Assembly (NCBI GenBank): GCA_002968845.1
Contig: PVBG01000013.1
Coordinates: 1 to 64,000 of the forward strand
Length of the DNA: 64,000 bases
From: Neorhizobium tomejilense
GTDB lineage: Bacteria; Pseudomonadota; Alphaproteobacteria; Rhizobiales; Rhizobiaceae
Reading direction: 5' to 3'
Shown here in pieces: positions 9,393 through 17,750 of this stretch. Made by a program: the position numbers and the translations under genes. The notes under the pieces were generated by a model. The model did not search any database. It had not been told where the DNA came from and saw only the letters and a program-made list of their open reading frames with translations. Position 1 is the first letter of the stretch, and every line of letters starts with the position of its first letter.

Positions 9393-9503
9393 CGGTTCCT
9401 CCGAATTTTTCATGCCGCGACTGTCTTTGTTAGCGAGCGAAATTGCAATTGCACAAATATTGAATGACTTATGCCATGTTGGAAATAATCCCTGCCGATC
9501 GCG
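9393..9503 (-). promoter_or_regulatory. glcB leader with a TTGCAATT-rich stretch
   Basis: The 111 bp between the LysR stop and glcB is AT-rich. Near 9440-9455 it holds AAATTGCAATTGCAC, a short symmetric element. TTGCAA-like motifs are used by ScfR/RamB-type regulators of glyoxylate-cycle genes in related bacteria. The match here is only suggestive. Confidence 0.3.
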
Positions 9504-10427
9504 TTACTTCCGGGCTCTCTCCGGCGAATGCCGCTCCCAATAAGGCATTGGCCCATAGAGGTCCGCCAGATACTCGATGAACGCCCGGACCTTGGAGGGA
9601 AGATGCTGCCGGCTGGGATAGACCGCCGAGACCGAGACATTTTTTGAGCCTTCATATCCGGGCATTACACTCACCAAACGCCCGTCCTGGAGTTCGTTGC
9701 CGATGTCCCAGGTGGATCTCAGCGCGATGCCGAGGCCGGCGATTACCGCTTCGCGGATGACTTCGCTCGAATTTGTACTCAGCCTTCCAGCCGGTCGGTA
9801 AATCAGCGGGCCTTTAGGGCCTTCCAATCTCCAGGGTTCGCCATTATGGGCCGTCAGACAGTGATGGTTGGCCAGTTCCTCAATGCTTGTCGGGACGCCG
9901 TGCCGTTCGATGTAGGAGGGAGAGGCGCAGAGAATGCGCCGGACCTGCACAAGCTTGCGGGCGACAAGGCTCGAATCTTTCAGCTCGGATATGCGGATCG
10001 CCACGTCAAAACCCTGGGCGATGATATCCGTGAACTCGTCCGACAACATCAGGTCGATCGACAGAAGCGGGTTTGCCTGCATGAATGCCGGCAGATGAGG
10101 CGCGATATGCATTCGCCCGAACGAGGTCGGCGCGGAGATCCGCAGGTTGCCGGCGATCTCCGTCGACCGACCGGAGACAAACTGCTCGGCATCCTCGATC
10201 TCGGTCAGGACGTTGGCGATCCTGTCGTAAAAACCCTTGCCTGCGTCGGTCATCCCGACTTGGCGGGTGGTCCGCTGCAGGAGACGCGTCCCCAGCTGCT
10301 CCTCAAGCCGCTTGATACGCTTCGAAACCACTGCCGGGGAAATGCCAAGGCTCTTTGCAGCCGCCGACATGTTTCCGGTGGCCGCCACTTTGACGAAGAT
10401 TTCCAGATCGGCGAGATTGGTGATCAC
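9504..10427 (-). CDS. LysR family transcriptional regulator
   Basis: A 307-residue LysR-type regulator. The winged helix-turn-helix at residues 1-60 includes DLEIFVKVAATGNMSAAAKSLG and SPAVVSKRIKRLEEQLG. It is followed by the long linker helix and a periplasmic-binding-like effector domain (about 90-295) with the typical LRISAPTSFGRMHIAP start. This pattern is common in the AaeR/DmlR-like subgroup. LysR regulators usually control divergent neighbours. Here both flanking genes are on the same strand (hydantoinase upstream, glcB downstream), so the target cannot be read from layout. The effector is unknown. Confidence 0.9.
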   Translation of the reverse strand: MITNLADLEIFVKVAATGNMSAAAKSLGISPAVVSKRIKRLEEQLGTRLLQRTTRQVGMTDAGKGFYDRIANVLTEIEDAEQFVSGRSTEIAGNLRISAPTSFGRMHIAPHLPAFMQANPLLSIDLMLSDEFTDIIAQGFDVAIRISELKDSSLVARKLVQVRRILCASPSYIERHGVPTSIEELANHHCLTAHNGEPWRLEGPKGPLIYRPAGRLSTNSSEVIREAVIAGLGIALRSTWDIGNELQDGRLVSVMPGYEGSKNVSVSAVYPSRQHLPSKVRAFIEYLADLYGPMPYWERHSPERARK

Positions 10428-10525
10428 TGCAATTTTTCCCGGCTGGAATAAATGCCGGCCAACTTACGCCCTTTTGAATAGAGCTTAAAGGTCGTACACG
10501 CCCAGCGTCGAGGAGCATGGGCCGA

Positions 10526-12553
10526 CTAAGCCACCTGGAAAACTGCTATCCTCGGCCGGCCGACAGCCACGGCAGTAATCCGCGCCTCGATGAGCTTTCG
10601 CGAGCCCTCAATTTCCGGCGCATCCAGTTCTTCCGAGACGGTCACGGCGGCGTCCTTGGCACCATCCGCACTCGCCTGCGCCAGAGCGGCTGTGATTGCA
10701 CGTTCGCGGGCCATCGCCACCGCCTGCGTTTCGCCGGCGACCGAGAGCCGCTCGCCTGCTCCAGAGAGGATGAAGCGGCCCTCTTCCGGGGAAGTGACAA
10801 CAATGGTGACGCTGGCACGGACCTGGCCGACCACCGCCCCAACGGCGTTTGCGACATCGGCATCGGCCGGAATGACCGACTGCGCGCCCAGCATATCCGC
10901 GACCGCCGGATAATAGACGGGTGCCGAAGCGCCGAGCCCGATCAGCGGACGATCCAGCGAGACGGAGAACCGCGCGATACCGGGAACCCGTCTCAGAGCC
11001 CGATCCACGGCAAGCGAAACCGCAGGATCGATGGCCTCGGCGCCATCTTCGGCGAGGCAGGCTGCGAGCACCGCTTCGGCCGACTGGCGCGTCAGCCGGC
11101 TCACGATCTTCTCGGCCAAGTCTTCCGGGGAAGCGGCGATCCCGCGTCCTGCGCCATCCTTGCGCCGGGCGGCAAGTTCCAACCCAAGCCTTGCAGCCTC
11201 TCCGTGCCATTGGTTCTGGCGGCCAAGCACGTGCAGGGCATCGGACGGGGTGATGCCGCAGAGATGCACCAGCCCTCTCGCAACCAGCCGGTCGAGAACC
11301 GCCCTTTGCGAGTTCATGGTCAGAAGATCGTTGAGCGAAACCGGCGCAACGCCGATGCGGGCAAAAAGCGCCTGTTCCGGCTGCTGCAGGCCTTGGGCCA
11401 TCATATCCGGCACGCCGGTTCGCACCGCAAAGCGCCCGTCGTGCCGTCCGGCATGGCTGGCACGCAGCTGCTTTTCCAGCGTCGACAGGATGATCTCTCC
11501 ATGCGCCATCGCGGCAAGGCTGAGCGGCAGAAGCCGGCGCGGACCGAGCGTGAGCCGGACTTCGAGGCCGCGGTCGTCGATATGGACTTCGGAATCGCCG
11601 CCGAGCCCGTAGGTGCGCAGCGCCACGGCCTCCACCATGGTGCGATGACCGCCGACGACGGCGCCTTCTTCCGCCAACTTCGGCCGCCCCCCATCGAGAA
11701 CCGCAACATCCGTGGTCGTGCCGCCGATATCGGAAACGACCGCCTGATCGAGCCCAGTGAGAAAATGCGCACCGACGAGGCTTGCCGCGGGGCCGGAGAG
11801 GATGGTCTCGATCGGTCTCAGCCGAGCCTCGGCGGCCGAGATCAGCGCACCATCGCCGCGCACCACCATCATCGGCGCCGTGATGCCGCGCGCGGTCAGA
11901 AAGCCCTCGCAGGAGCCGACCAGCCGGTCGATGATCGACACCAGCCGGGCGTTCAGAAGCGTGGTCAGCGCACGGCGGGGACCGCCGAGTTTCGACGAAA
12001 GCTCGTGGCTGCAGGTGACGGGCGGATGCGAAAGCGCGCGAATGCGGTCCCTCACCCGGATTTCATGAGCCGGATTCCGGACAGCGAAATAACCAGCGAC
12101 AGCAAAGGAAGACACCGTTCCGCCAAGCGCGGGCATGGCCGCCTCCAGAGCCCCCATGTCGAGCGGCGTTTCGTTGCCGTGCACGTCATGGCCTCCGGGC
12201 AGGAAGATCACCGGGTCATTTCCTAGCGCCTCCGCAAGTCCGCCGCGGGTCAGATCCTCCGCGGCAAAGCCGATCATGATCAGGGCGGCCCGGCCGCCCT
12301 GCCCCTCGACCAGCGCATTGGTGGCAAGCGTGGTCGACAGCGAAACGAGGCCGATAGCCGAAGCGGAAACCGCGCTCTTTTCCAGTACCGAATCGACGGC
12401 GCCGGCAATGCCAACCGCCAGATCATGCCGGGTCGTCAGCGATTTCGCCTTGGCGATAACGCCTTCGCCATCGCGGAACAGCACCGCATCCGTATAGGTG
12501 CCGCCGGTATCGATTCCGAGAAGGAGAGGACCGGGAGGAAAGGAAGAGGCCAC
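10526..12553 (-). CDS. hydantoinase/oxoprolinase family protein (HyuA-like)
   Basis: A 675-residue ATP-using amidohydrolase of the HyuA/oxoprolinase-A family (ASKHA fold). The N-terminal phosphate-binding segment is LLGIDTGGTYTDAVLF. The second ATPase segment is VSDIGGTTTDVAVLDGG, near residue 280, and a late segment reads GASAPVYYPAVADMLGA. Such subunits normally work with a B subunit to open hydantoins, 5-oxoproline or lactams. No B subunit is nearby. The frame stays open another 870 bases into the P450 gene, but that part is antisense noise. GTG at 12553 with AGGA eight bases upstream precedes the conserved N-terminus. It lies 53 bp after the P450 gene and is probably co-transcribed with it. 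Substrate unknown. Confidence 0.85.
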   Translation of the reverse strand: MASSFPPGPLLLGIDTGGTYTDAVLFRDGEGVIAKAKSLTTRHDLAVGIAGAVDSVLEKSAVSASAIGLVSLSTTLATNALVEGQGGRAALIMIGFAAEDLTRGGLAEALGNDPVIFLPGGHDVHGNETPLDMGALEAAMPALGGTVSSFAVAGYFAVRNPAHEIRVRDRIRALSHPPVTCSHELSSKLGGPRRALTTLLNARLVSIIDRLVGSCEGFLTARGITAPMMVVRGDGALISAAEARLRPIETILSGPAASLVGAHFLTGLDQAVVSDIGGTTTDVAVLDGGRPKLAEEGAVVGGHRTMVEAVALRTYGLGGDSEVHIDDRGLEVRLTLGPRRLLPLSLAAMAHGEIILSTLEKQLRASHAGRHDGRFAVRTGVPDMMAQGLQQPEQALFARIGVAPVSLNDLLTMNSQRAVLDRLVARGLVHLCGITPSDALHVLGRQNQWHGEAARLGLELAARRKDGAGRGIAASPEDLAEKIVSRLTRQSAEAVLAACLAEDGAEAIDPAVSLAVDRALRRVPGIARFSVSLDRPLIGLGASAPVYYPAVADMLGAQSVIPADADVANAVGAVVGQVRASVTIVVTSPEEGRFILSGAGERLSVAGETQAVAMARERAITAALAQASADGAKDAAVTVSEELDAPEIEGSRKLIEARITAVAVGRPRIAVFQVA

Positions 12554-12606
12554 GCGAAAATCCTGAAGATCGGGTCTAGGGATCAATAGCGCATAGGCCG
12601 CCAAGA

Positions 12607-14025
12607 TCAATTCACCAGCGGAGACCTCTGATGTCGCGGACTGACCCGCATCAGCAGACCATCGCGCGGCTGGGTGGTCAGCTTCTGGACCGGCCAGACT
12701 TTTGTTTCGGGCGTAACGTCGAAACGATAGCGAGCCATCAGCACTGCAAGCGCGATCACCGCTTCCTGCAGGGCGAAGGTGGCGCCGATGCAGGTGCGAG
12801 GCCCCGCACCGAAAGGCAGATACTGGAACCGGTTCAGCTTGCCGCGGTTCTCGGGCAGAAACCGCTCGGGCATGAAGGCCCGCGGCTTTTCCCAATAAAG
12901 TTCGTGGCGGTGCAGCGTCCAGGGCATGACCAGCACGGTCACGCCGGCGTCGATCCTGACCGTCTTGCCTTCCGGGCTCGTCCAGCTGTCGTCGCTGATC
13001 GCCTCGCGGTTGATCGAAGGCGCCGGCGGATAGAGCCGCAATGCCTCCTCGAACGCCGCCCGCACCCAGGGCATCAGTTCCAGCCATTCCACTGGATCGG
13101 CGCCGGTCGCCAGAACACGATCGATTTCTTCCTCCATGTTCTGCCGTACCGATGGCGATTCCGCGACGCAATAGAGCGTCCAGGCCAGCGCCCGTGCCGT
13201 GGTCTCGTGCCCCGCGCCGATGAAGGTGAGGATATTGTCCTCGATCTCGCCCATCGTCAGCCCGTCCGGACCGGCAAGCTGAAGCAGCAGCGTCAGGAAA
13301 TCCTGCGGCACGTCGCCCGGATGGTTGCGCATCCGCTCCTGCCGCATAAGCATCGTTTCTGCGACCACGCGCCGGAACTTGTCGAGGATCCGCCTGCCGC
13401 CGATGCGGGTGACGCGTGGCACCCACGGCGGCGCACGTAGCATATCCATCGGGTCGATCCGGCCCATGCGATGCAGAAGCTGATCGACATCGTCGGCAAC
13501 GGTCTGCTTGTTCCCGGCGATCTCGCCGGAAAACAGGGTTTCGGCGAGGATGGCATAGGTCAGTTCCGTCATGTCGACGGAAATATCCCGGACCGAGCCC
13601 TCGGCGCCGGCCTCGTCATATTTCCTTGAGAACTCCTCGGTCTGGCTCAGCATCTGGCCGGCAAAACCGCGGGAATGCTTTGGCGTGAAAACCGGTGCCA
13701 TTGCCTTGCGGCAGCGTTTCCAGACCTCGCCTTCCGCCGTCAGCAGGCCGTCCCGGAGGATCGGGCGAAGGACGAGCTGGCGGATTTCCGACATCTCGTA
13801 GTTGCTGACATTGTCCACCAGGACATGCCGGATAAGCCCGGGATGATTGACGATCAGCGTCCGTTCCTTGAAGAACTTCGTCTCGAACCAGGGCAGCGTG
13901 TAGGAAACCTTGCCCCAGAGCTCCAGCGGATTGCGCAGCGCAGTCCAGATGACCTCGATCGGGTTCAGCAACCGATCTCGAAGCGGAGGTGCCGGCGGAA
14001 CGAAGGGTTCGGGGCGGATGTCCAC
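12607..14025 (-). CDS. cytochrome P450
   Basis: A 472-residue haem monooxygenase. The I-helix oxygen-binding motif is FIGAGHETTARAL, the K-helix ExxR lies in FEEALRLYPP, and the haem loop is PFGAGPRTCIGA with the thiolate Cys412. It lacks an N-terminal membrane anchor and looks soluble. It would need separate redox partners, and no ferredoxin or reductase gene is in the neighbourhood. The start is GTG with GAGGAGG about seven bases upstream. It is followed at 53 bp by the hydantoinase-family gene on the same strand. Substrate and CYP subfamily cannot be read from sequence alone. Confidence 0.93.
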   Translation of the reverse strand: MDIRPEPFVPPAPPLRDRLLNPIEVIWTALRNPLELWGKVSYTLPWFETKFFKERTLIVNHPGLIRHVLVDNVSNYEMSEIRQLVLRPILRDGLLTAEGEVWKRCRKAMAPVFTPKHSRGFAGQMLSQTEEFSRKYDEAGAEGSVRDISVDMTELTYAILAETLFSGEIAGNKQTVADDVDQLLHRMGRIDPMDMLRAPPWVPRVTRIGGRRILDKFRRVVAETMLMRQERMRNHPGDVPQDFLTLLLQLAGPDGLTMGEIEDNILTFIGAGHETTARALAWTLYCVAESPSVRQNMEEEIDRVLATGADPVEWLELMPWVRAAFEEALRLYPPAPSINREAISDDSWTSPEGKTVRIDAGVTVLVMPWTLHRHELYWEKPRAFMPERFLPENRGKLNRFQYLPFGAGPRTCIGATFALQEAVIALAVLMARYRFDVTPETKVWPVQKLTTQPRDGLLMRVSPRHQRSPLVN

Positions 14026-14069
14026 GGACAGCCCTCCTCAGGGGTTTCCTATGGAGGGAATATCAGCCG

Positions 14070-15005
14070 TCAGAGGAGAGATTTCAACTCGGCGAGCTTG
14101 TCGTTGACCAGCCAGCCATAATAATTCTCCTCCGGCAGGCCGCCGCGGGCAGCCAAGGCCGCGGCGCGCTGCGTCGAACCGCCAGTATTGTAGAGCGTCG
14201 CGGTGATGCCGGGATTGCGTGAGATATCCATGCCGGCGATCGTCTTGTAGTCGTCGATGGAGCGGCGGATGCTGGCTGCCATATAGGCGAGCGACTTGTC
14301 CGGATCCATGATCGCATCATAGACCGCGGCCGCTTTATTCTCGTCGAGCTTCGGATAACCGGAGGTTCTGGCCACCATGTCCGAGAGCATCAGCGCCGTC
14401 AGCGGATTGACTTGGCCGAGGCCAAAAGTCTGGCCGGCATAGAACGGCTGGAAGAAGACCGCACTGAAGCGGTTGTCGGGAAACGACGTGCCGCCGACCG
14501 AACGGCCGCGAAAGCTCTTGTCCCAGACGCCTTCGCGGCAGGTCCAGAGCTTGTAGGAATCGGCGAAATCGCCGCATTTGCTGAATTCCGGCCGGTCGAG
14601 GAACTGCTGGATGCTCTCGTCGCCGTAGCCGAAACGGAAACTGTTGCCCGCATAGGCGGCGGCCTTGACGTAATAGGTCTGCAGCCGGTCGTAGGCATCG
14701 ACATTGTAGGTGTGCTCGCCGACGATCGCGCCGATCATGTGGATCGGATCGATACCGTAATCGGCGGCCGTCGACCTGACCTTGGCGATCAGCTTCTTGT
14801 CGGAAGCCAGCAGGTCGCGGATCTTTTCGTATTTGTCATCGAAGGTTGTGCGGCCGGCCCGGGTCCGGCGCACCGAGGCGCCGGGAATCTTCGGCTGTTC
14901 CGCGTGACGATTTCCTTCGGGAACCATCGTGAGGCCGCCTGCGAACGCGGAAGAGGCCGCGGACGTGGCGACGACAAGGATCAATGCCAGAAGGATGCGT
15001 TTCAA
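14070..15005 (-). CDS. DUF1402 family secreted protein, lysozyme-like
   Basis: A 311-residue protein with a clear Sec signal peptide (MKRILLALILVVATSAASSAFA). I recognise it as the DUF1402 family, known mainly from rhizobia and relatives. The central region looks like a goose-lysozyme or transglycosylase fold. It has an early Glu in MIGAIVGEHTYNVDAYD, a GLGQVNPLTALMLSD segment like the GxxQ motif of lytic transglycosylases, and NPGITATLYNTGG near the end. A peptidoglycan-directed periplasmic role is therefore an inference, with Glu in VGEHT as candidate acid. It stands alone between the P450 and hslU. Confidence 0.75.
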   Translation of the reverse strand: MKRILLALILVVATSAASSAFAGGLTMVPEGNRHAEQPKIPGASVRRTRAGRTTFDDKYEKIRDLLASDKKLIAKVRSTAADYGIDPIHMIGAIVGEHTYNVDAYDRLQTYYVKAAAYAGNSFRFGYGDESIQQFLDRPEFSKCGDFADSYKLWTCREGVWDKSFRGRSVGGTSFPDNRFSAVFFQPFYAGQTFGLGQVNPLTALMLSDMVARTSGYPKLDENKAAAVYDAIMDPDKSLAYMAASIRRSIDDYKTIAGMDISRNPGITATLYNTGGSTQRAAALAARGGLPEENYYGWLVNDKLAELKSLL

Positions 15006-15182
15006 GATTTGCGTGTCCCAGGACTTCGACTATGCCGATCTCCGGCACCGAATGCTAAAAGCCATTCCAGACCGACTCACTCAAGCGCCGGATATTTCCA
15101 TGAAAACGCGCTTCCCTTACGCGAGGCGCAAGGACCGTGTCGAGACGCGGGCGTTCAAAATCCCGTCAGTGCCGGCAAATGA

Positions 15183-15205
15183 GCAGCCGGACGTTGCCCG
15201 GCTGC
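15183..15205 (-). terminator. possible terminator hairpin after hslU
   Basis: GCAGCCGG at 15183-15190 pairs with CCGGCTGC at 15198-15205, fourteen bases beyond the hslU stop. The following T-run on the minus strand is weak, so this is a hairpin with uncertain terminator function. The rest of 15006-15218 holds only the leader of the DUF1402 gene. Confidence 0.4.
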
Positions 15206-15218
15206 CACGATTGCCCGC

Positions 15219-16526
15219 TCAGAGAATGTAGCGCGACAGATCCGTGTCGGCCGCAAGATCGCCGACATGCTTCTTGACGTATTCCGCATCGATCGTGACG
15301 GCCGTGCCGCCCTGATCCGGGGCATTGAACGAGATTTCGTCGAGCACCCGCTCCATCACGGTCTGCAGCCGGCGAGCACCGATATTCTCGACCGAAGAAT
15401 TGAGATGCACGGCGACATCCGCCAGCGCATCGATCGCGTCGGCTGTAAAATCGAGCGTCAGCTCTTCGGTTTCCATCAGTGCCTTGTACTGGCGGATGAG
15501 GCTTGCCTCGGTTTCCGTCAGGATACGGCGGAAATCCTCCTTGGTGAGCGGCCTCAGCTCGACCCGGATCGGCAGGCGGCCCTGGAGTTCCGGCAGAAGG
15601 TCGGAAGGCTTGGACACGTGGAAGGCACCCGAGGCGATGAACAGGATGTGGTCGGTCTTCACCGGTCCGTATTTGGTCGAGACAGTCGTGCCTTCGACCA
15701 GCGGCAGCAGGTCGCGCTGCACCCCTTCGCGGGACACGCCGGCGCCCATGCCGCCGTCGCGAGCGGCGATCTTGTCGATCTCGTCGAGGAAGACGATGCC
15801 GTCGTTTTCAACCGAGCGGACGGCCTCGCGCTGGATGACCTCGTTGTCGATCAGCTTGTCGGATTCGTCGCGGATCAGCTCGCCATAGGATTTCTTGACG
15901 GTGGTACGGACCTTCTTGGTGCGGCCGCCCATCGCCTTGCCGAACATTTCCGACAGGTTCAAGACGCCGATGTTGGCGCCCGGCATGCCGGGGATCTCGA
16001 AGCCGGGCATGCCGGCGCCGGTGTCAGTGACCTCGATGTCGATTTCCTTGTCGTCGAGCTCGCCGGCGCGCAGCTTCTTGCGGAAGCTTTCGCGGGTAGC
16101 GGGCGAGGATGTCGCGCCGACCAGCGCGTCCAGCACCCGTTCCTCGGCGCTCATATGGGCCTTCGCCTGCACGTCGGCGCGCATCTTGTCGCGCACCAGG
16201 CCGATGCCGATCTCGACGAGATCGCGGATGATCTGCTCGACATCGCGGCCGACATAACCGACTTCGGTGAATTTGGTCGCTTCGACCTTGATGAAGGGCG
16301 CGCCGGCGAGCTTCGCCAGGCGACGCGAGATCTCCGTCTTGCCGACGCCGGTCGGGCCGATCATCAGGATGTTCTTGGGCATCACTTCGTCGCGCAGGCT
16401 CTCGTCGAGCTGGTGACGGCGCCAGCGGTTGCGCAGCGCGATCGCCACCGCGCGCTTGGCGTCGTGCTGGCCGATGATGTGCCGATCCAGCTCGGAGACG
16501 ATTTCCCGGGGTGAAAAGTTACTCAT
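15219..16526 (-). CDS. hslU: ATP-dependent protease ATPase subunit HslU
   Basis: A 435-residue AAA+ unfoldase that feeds substrates to the HslV peptidase (ClpQY) in the cytoplasm. Walker A is GPTGVGKTEISRRLAKL (near residue 54), the pore-loop region is VGYVGRDVEQIIRDL, Walker B is GIVFLDEIDKIAARDGG, and the family-typical C-terminus DLSRYIL inserts into HslV. Length matches the alphaproteobacterial family. Its start overlaps the GNAT gene stop by ATGA, so translation is coupled. Heat-shock control is expected of the family, but I could not identify an RpoH promoter. Confidence 0.97.
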   Translation of the reverse strand: MSNFSPREIVSELDRHIIGQHDAKRAVAIALRNRWRRHQLDESLRDEVMPKNILMIGPTGVGKTEISRRLAKLAGAPFIKVEATKFTEVGYVGRDVEQIIRDLVEIGIGLVRDKMRADVQAKAHMSAEERVLDALVGATSSPATRESFRKKLRAGELDDKEIDIEVTDTGAGMPGFEIPGMPGANIGVLNLSEMFGKAMGGRTKKVRTTVKKSYGELIRDESDKLIDNEVIQREAVRSVENDGIVFLDEIDKIAARDGGMGAGVSREGVQRDLLPLVEGTTVSTKYGPVKTDHILFIASGAFHVSKPSDLLPELQGRLPIRVELRPLTKEDFRRILTETEASLIRQYKALMETEELTLDFTADAIDALADVAVHLNSSVENIGARRLQTVMERVLDEISFNAPDQGGTAVTIDAEYVKKHVGDLAADTDLSRYIL

Positions 16527-17041
16527 GTCAAATCCGTTTCTTCTGGTGCATCCAGCGCCATGAAATGGGCCGGACCGTAAATGGACGTCCTGGTGTCGAC
16601 ATAGCGGAAGCCGGCCTTTTCATAGGCGCGGATCGCCTGGGCGTTCTCCGGATCCGGATCGATGACGATCCTTTTCGCGCCGCTTTCGAAAAGTTCAGAG
16701 GTCAGCTGGCGGATGATCGCGCTGCCATGGCCGATGCCGACAAGCTCAGCATTGCCGATCGAGATGTCGATGCCAAGCGTGCCCTTCGGCTGATCCTGAT
16801 AGGGATGATCCTCTTCGAGATGCGGGTCGTAATACTGGAGATAGGCGATCGGCCTGCCGTCCAGTTCCGCGATCATCGGCCGGGTCTCGACGCTCGTCAT
16901 CGAATATTCGATGCTGGCCAGTTCCTCGTCGACATTCCCCCACCATTTCGCGATATGCGGCTCGGCGAGCCACTGCGCGAGCAGAGGAAAATCCTCTGCC
17001 GCGACATCACGGAACGAATAGCGGGGCGCGCCGTCAGTCAT
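16523..17041 (-). CDS. GNAT family N-acetyltransferase between hslV and hslU
   Basis: A 172-residue acetyltransferase of the AAC(6')-like branch (174 if the Met two codons upstream is used). Acetyl-CoA site features are GIDISIGNAELVGIGHGSAIIRQL, with the Q/RxxGxG/A-type loop as VGIGHGS, and ENAQAIRAYEKAGFRYVD near the end. It overlaps hslV at one side and hslU at the other, so it is embedded in the protease operon. The aminoglycoside relationship is by fold only. I see no reason to call it a resistance gene. The native substrate is unknown. Confidence 0.85.
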   Translation of the reverse strand: MTDGAPRYSFRDVAAEDFPLLAQWLAEPHIAKWWGNVDEELASIEYSMTSVETRPMIAELDGRPIAYLQYYDPHLEEDHPYQDQPKGTLGIDISIGNAELVGIGHGSAIIRQLTSELFESGAKRIVIDPDPENAQAIRAYEKAGFRYVDTRTSIYGPAHFMALDAPEETDLT

Positions 17042-17561
17042 CGGCATCCAGCGTTTCGATGACCAGGTTGTGGTTGGTATAGACGCAGATATCGGCGGCG
17101 ATATCGAGCGCTTTCCTGGCGATCTCTTCGGCCGACTTGTCCGTATCCATCATGGCGCGGGCAGCGGCATAGGCATAGTTGCCGCCCGACCCGATCGCGA
17201 TCGTTCCGTGCTCTGGCTCCAGGACGTCGCCATTGCCGGTAATCGCCAGCGTCGTCGATTTGTCGGCGACCAGCATCATCGCTTCGAGATTGCGCAGGTA
17301 CTTGTCCGTACGCCAGTCCTTGGCGAGCTCGACGGCGGCGCGCATGAGCTGGCCCGGATATTGTTCGAGCTTCTTTTCAAGCCGGTCGAGCAGCGTGAAG
17401 GCATCGGCGGTCGCGCCGGCGAAACCGGCGATCACTTCGCCCTTGCCGATGCGGCGCACCTTGCGGGCATTGCCCTTCATCACGGTCTGGCCAAGGCTCA
17501 CCTGGCCGTCACCGGCCATGATGACCTTGCCGCCTTTCCGAACAGTAATAATGGTTGTCAT
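17034..17561 (-). CDS. hslV: ATP-dependent protease peptidase subunit HslV
   Basis: A 175-residue threonine peptidase, proteasome-beta-like, that forms the HslVU protease. The start at 17561 gives M-TTIITVRKGGKVIMAGDGQ. Removal of Met exposes the catalytic Thr, so the in-frame extension of ten codons upstream is not credible. Other landmarks are GNARKVRRI, the Ser/Gly-rich AIGSGGNYAYAAARA, and the family C-terminus. AGGTGG lies just upstream. The downstream GNAT gene starts inside its last codons, giving an hslV-GNAT-hslU operon. Confidence 0.96.
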   Translation of the reverse strand: MTTIITVRKGGKVIMAGDGQVSLGQTVMKGNARKVRRIGKGEVIAGFAGATADAFTLLDRLEKKLEQYPGQLMRAAVELAKDWRTDKYLRNLEAMMLVADKSTTLAITGNGDVLEPEHGTIAIGSGGNYAYAAARAMMDTDKSAEEIARKALDIAADICVYTNHNLVIETLDADD

Positions 17562-17624
17562 AAGCCACCTGTTGGCCCGTCCTGCGGGCATTGGTTTCAG
17601 AGCATTCCGGCCCCGTTGGACATT

Positions 17625-17652
17625 TATGTAAGACGGTCCAGGGCGAATGCAA
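17625..17652 (-). promoter_or_regulatory. candidate promoter for hslV
   Basis: On the minus strand TTGCAT (17652-17647) and TACATA (17630-17625) are separated by 16 bp and sit about 65 bp upstream of the hslV start. This is a reasonable housekeeping-type pair. It does not resemble a heat-shock consensus. The 189-bp hslV/hisB divergent region must also hold the his promoter, which I could not place. Confidence 0.35.
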
Positions 17653-17750
17653 TCTCATGACGCGATGCCGCCGCCACTGCCCTGCTTTTGCTGGATATTT
17701 GACGTAGTGCCTGATAAGGAGCGCAGATCGATCGCATGGAGCAGACCCAG

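Noticed and set aside
7176..9467. Long plus-strand open frame (763 codons) opposite malate synthase
   Set aside because: A high-GC antisense shadow: His/Arg/Asp-rich, no recognisable domain, and fully opposite a convincing gene. The same applies to long antisense frames opposite actS, hisA/hisF, pckA, ahcY, addB, folC/accD and trpB.
12554..13426. N-terminal extension of the hydantoinase-family protein
   Set aside because: The extra 291 codons are the P450 gene read out of frame. The GTG at 12553 has a good ribosome-binding site and precedes the conserved ATPase start.
16523..17047. Aminoglycoside resistance gene
   Set aside because: The AAC(6')-like resemblance is at fold level. Chromosomal position inside hslV-hslU and lack of mobile context argue against a resistance role.
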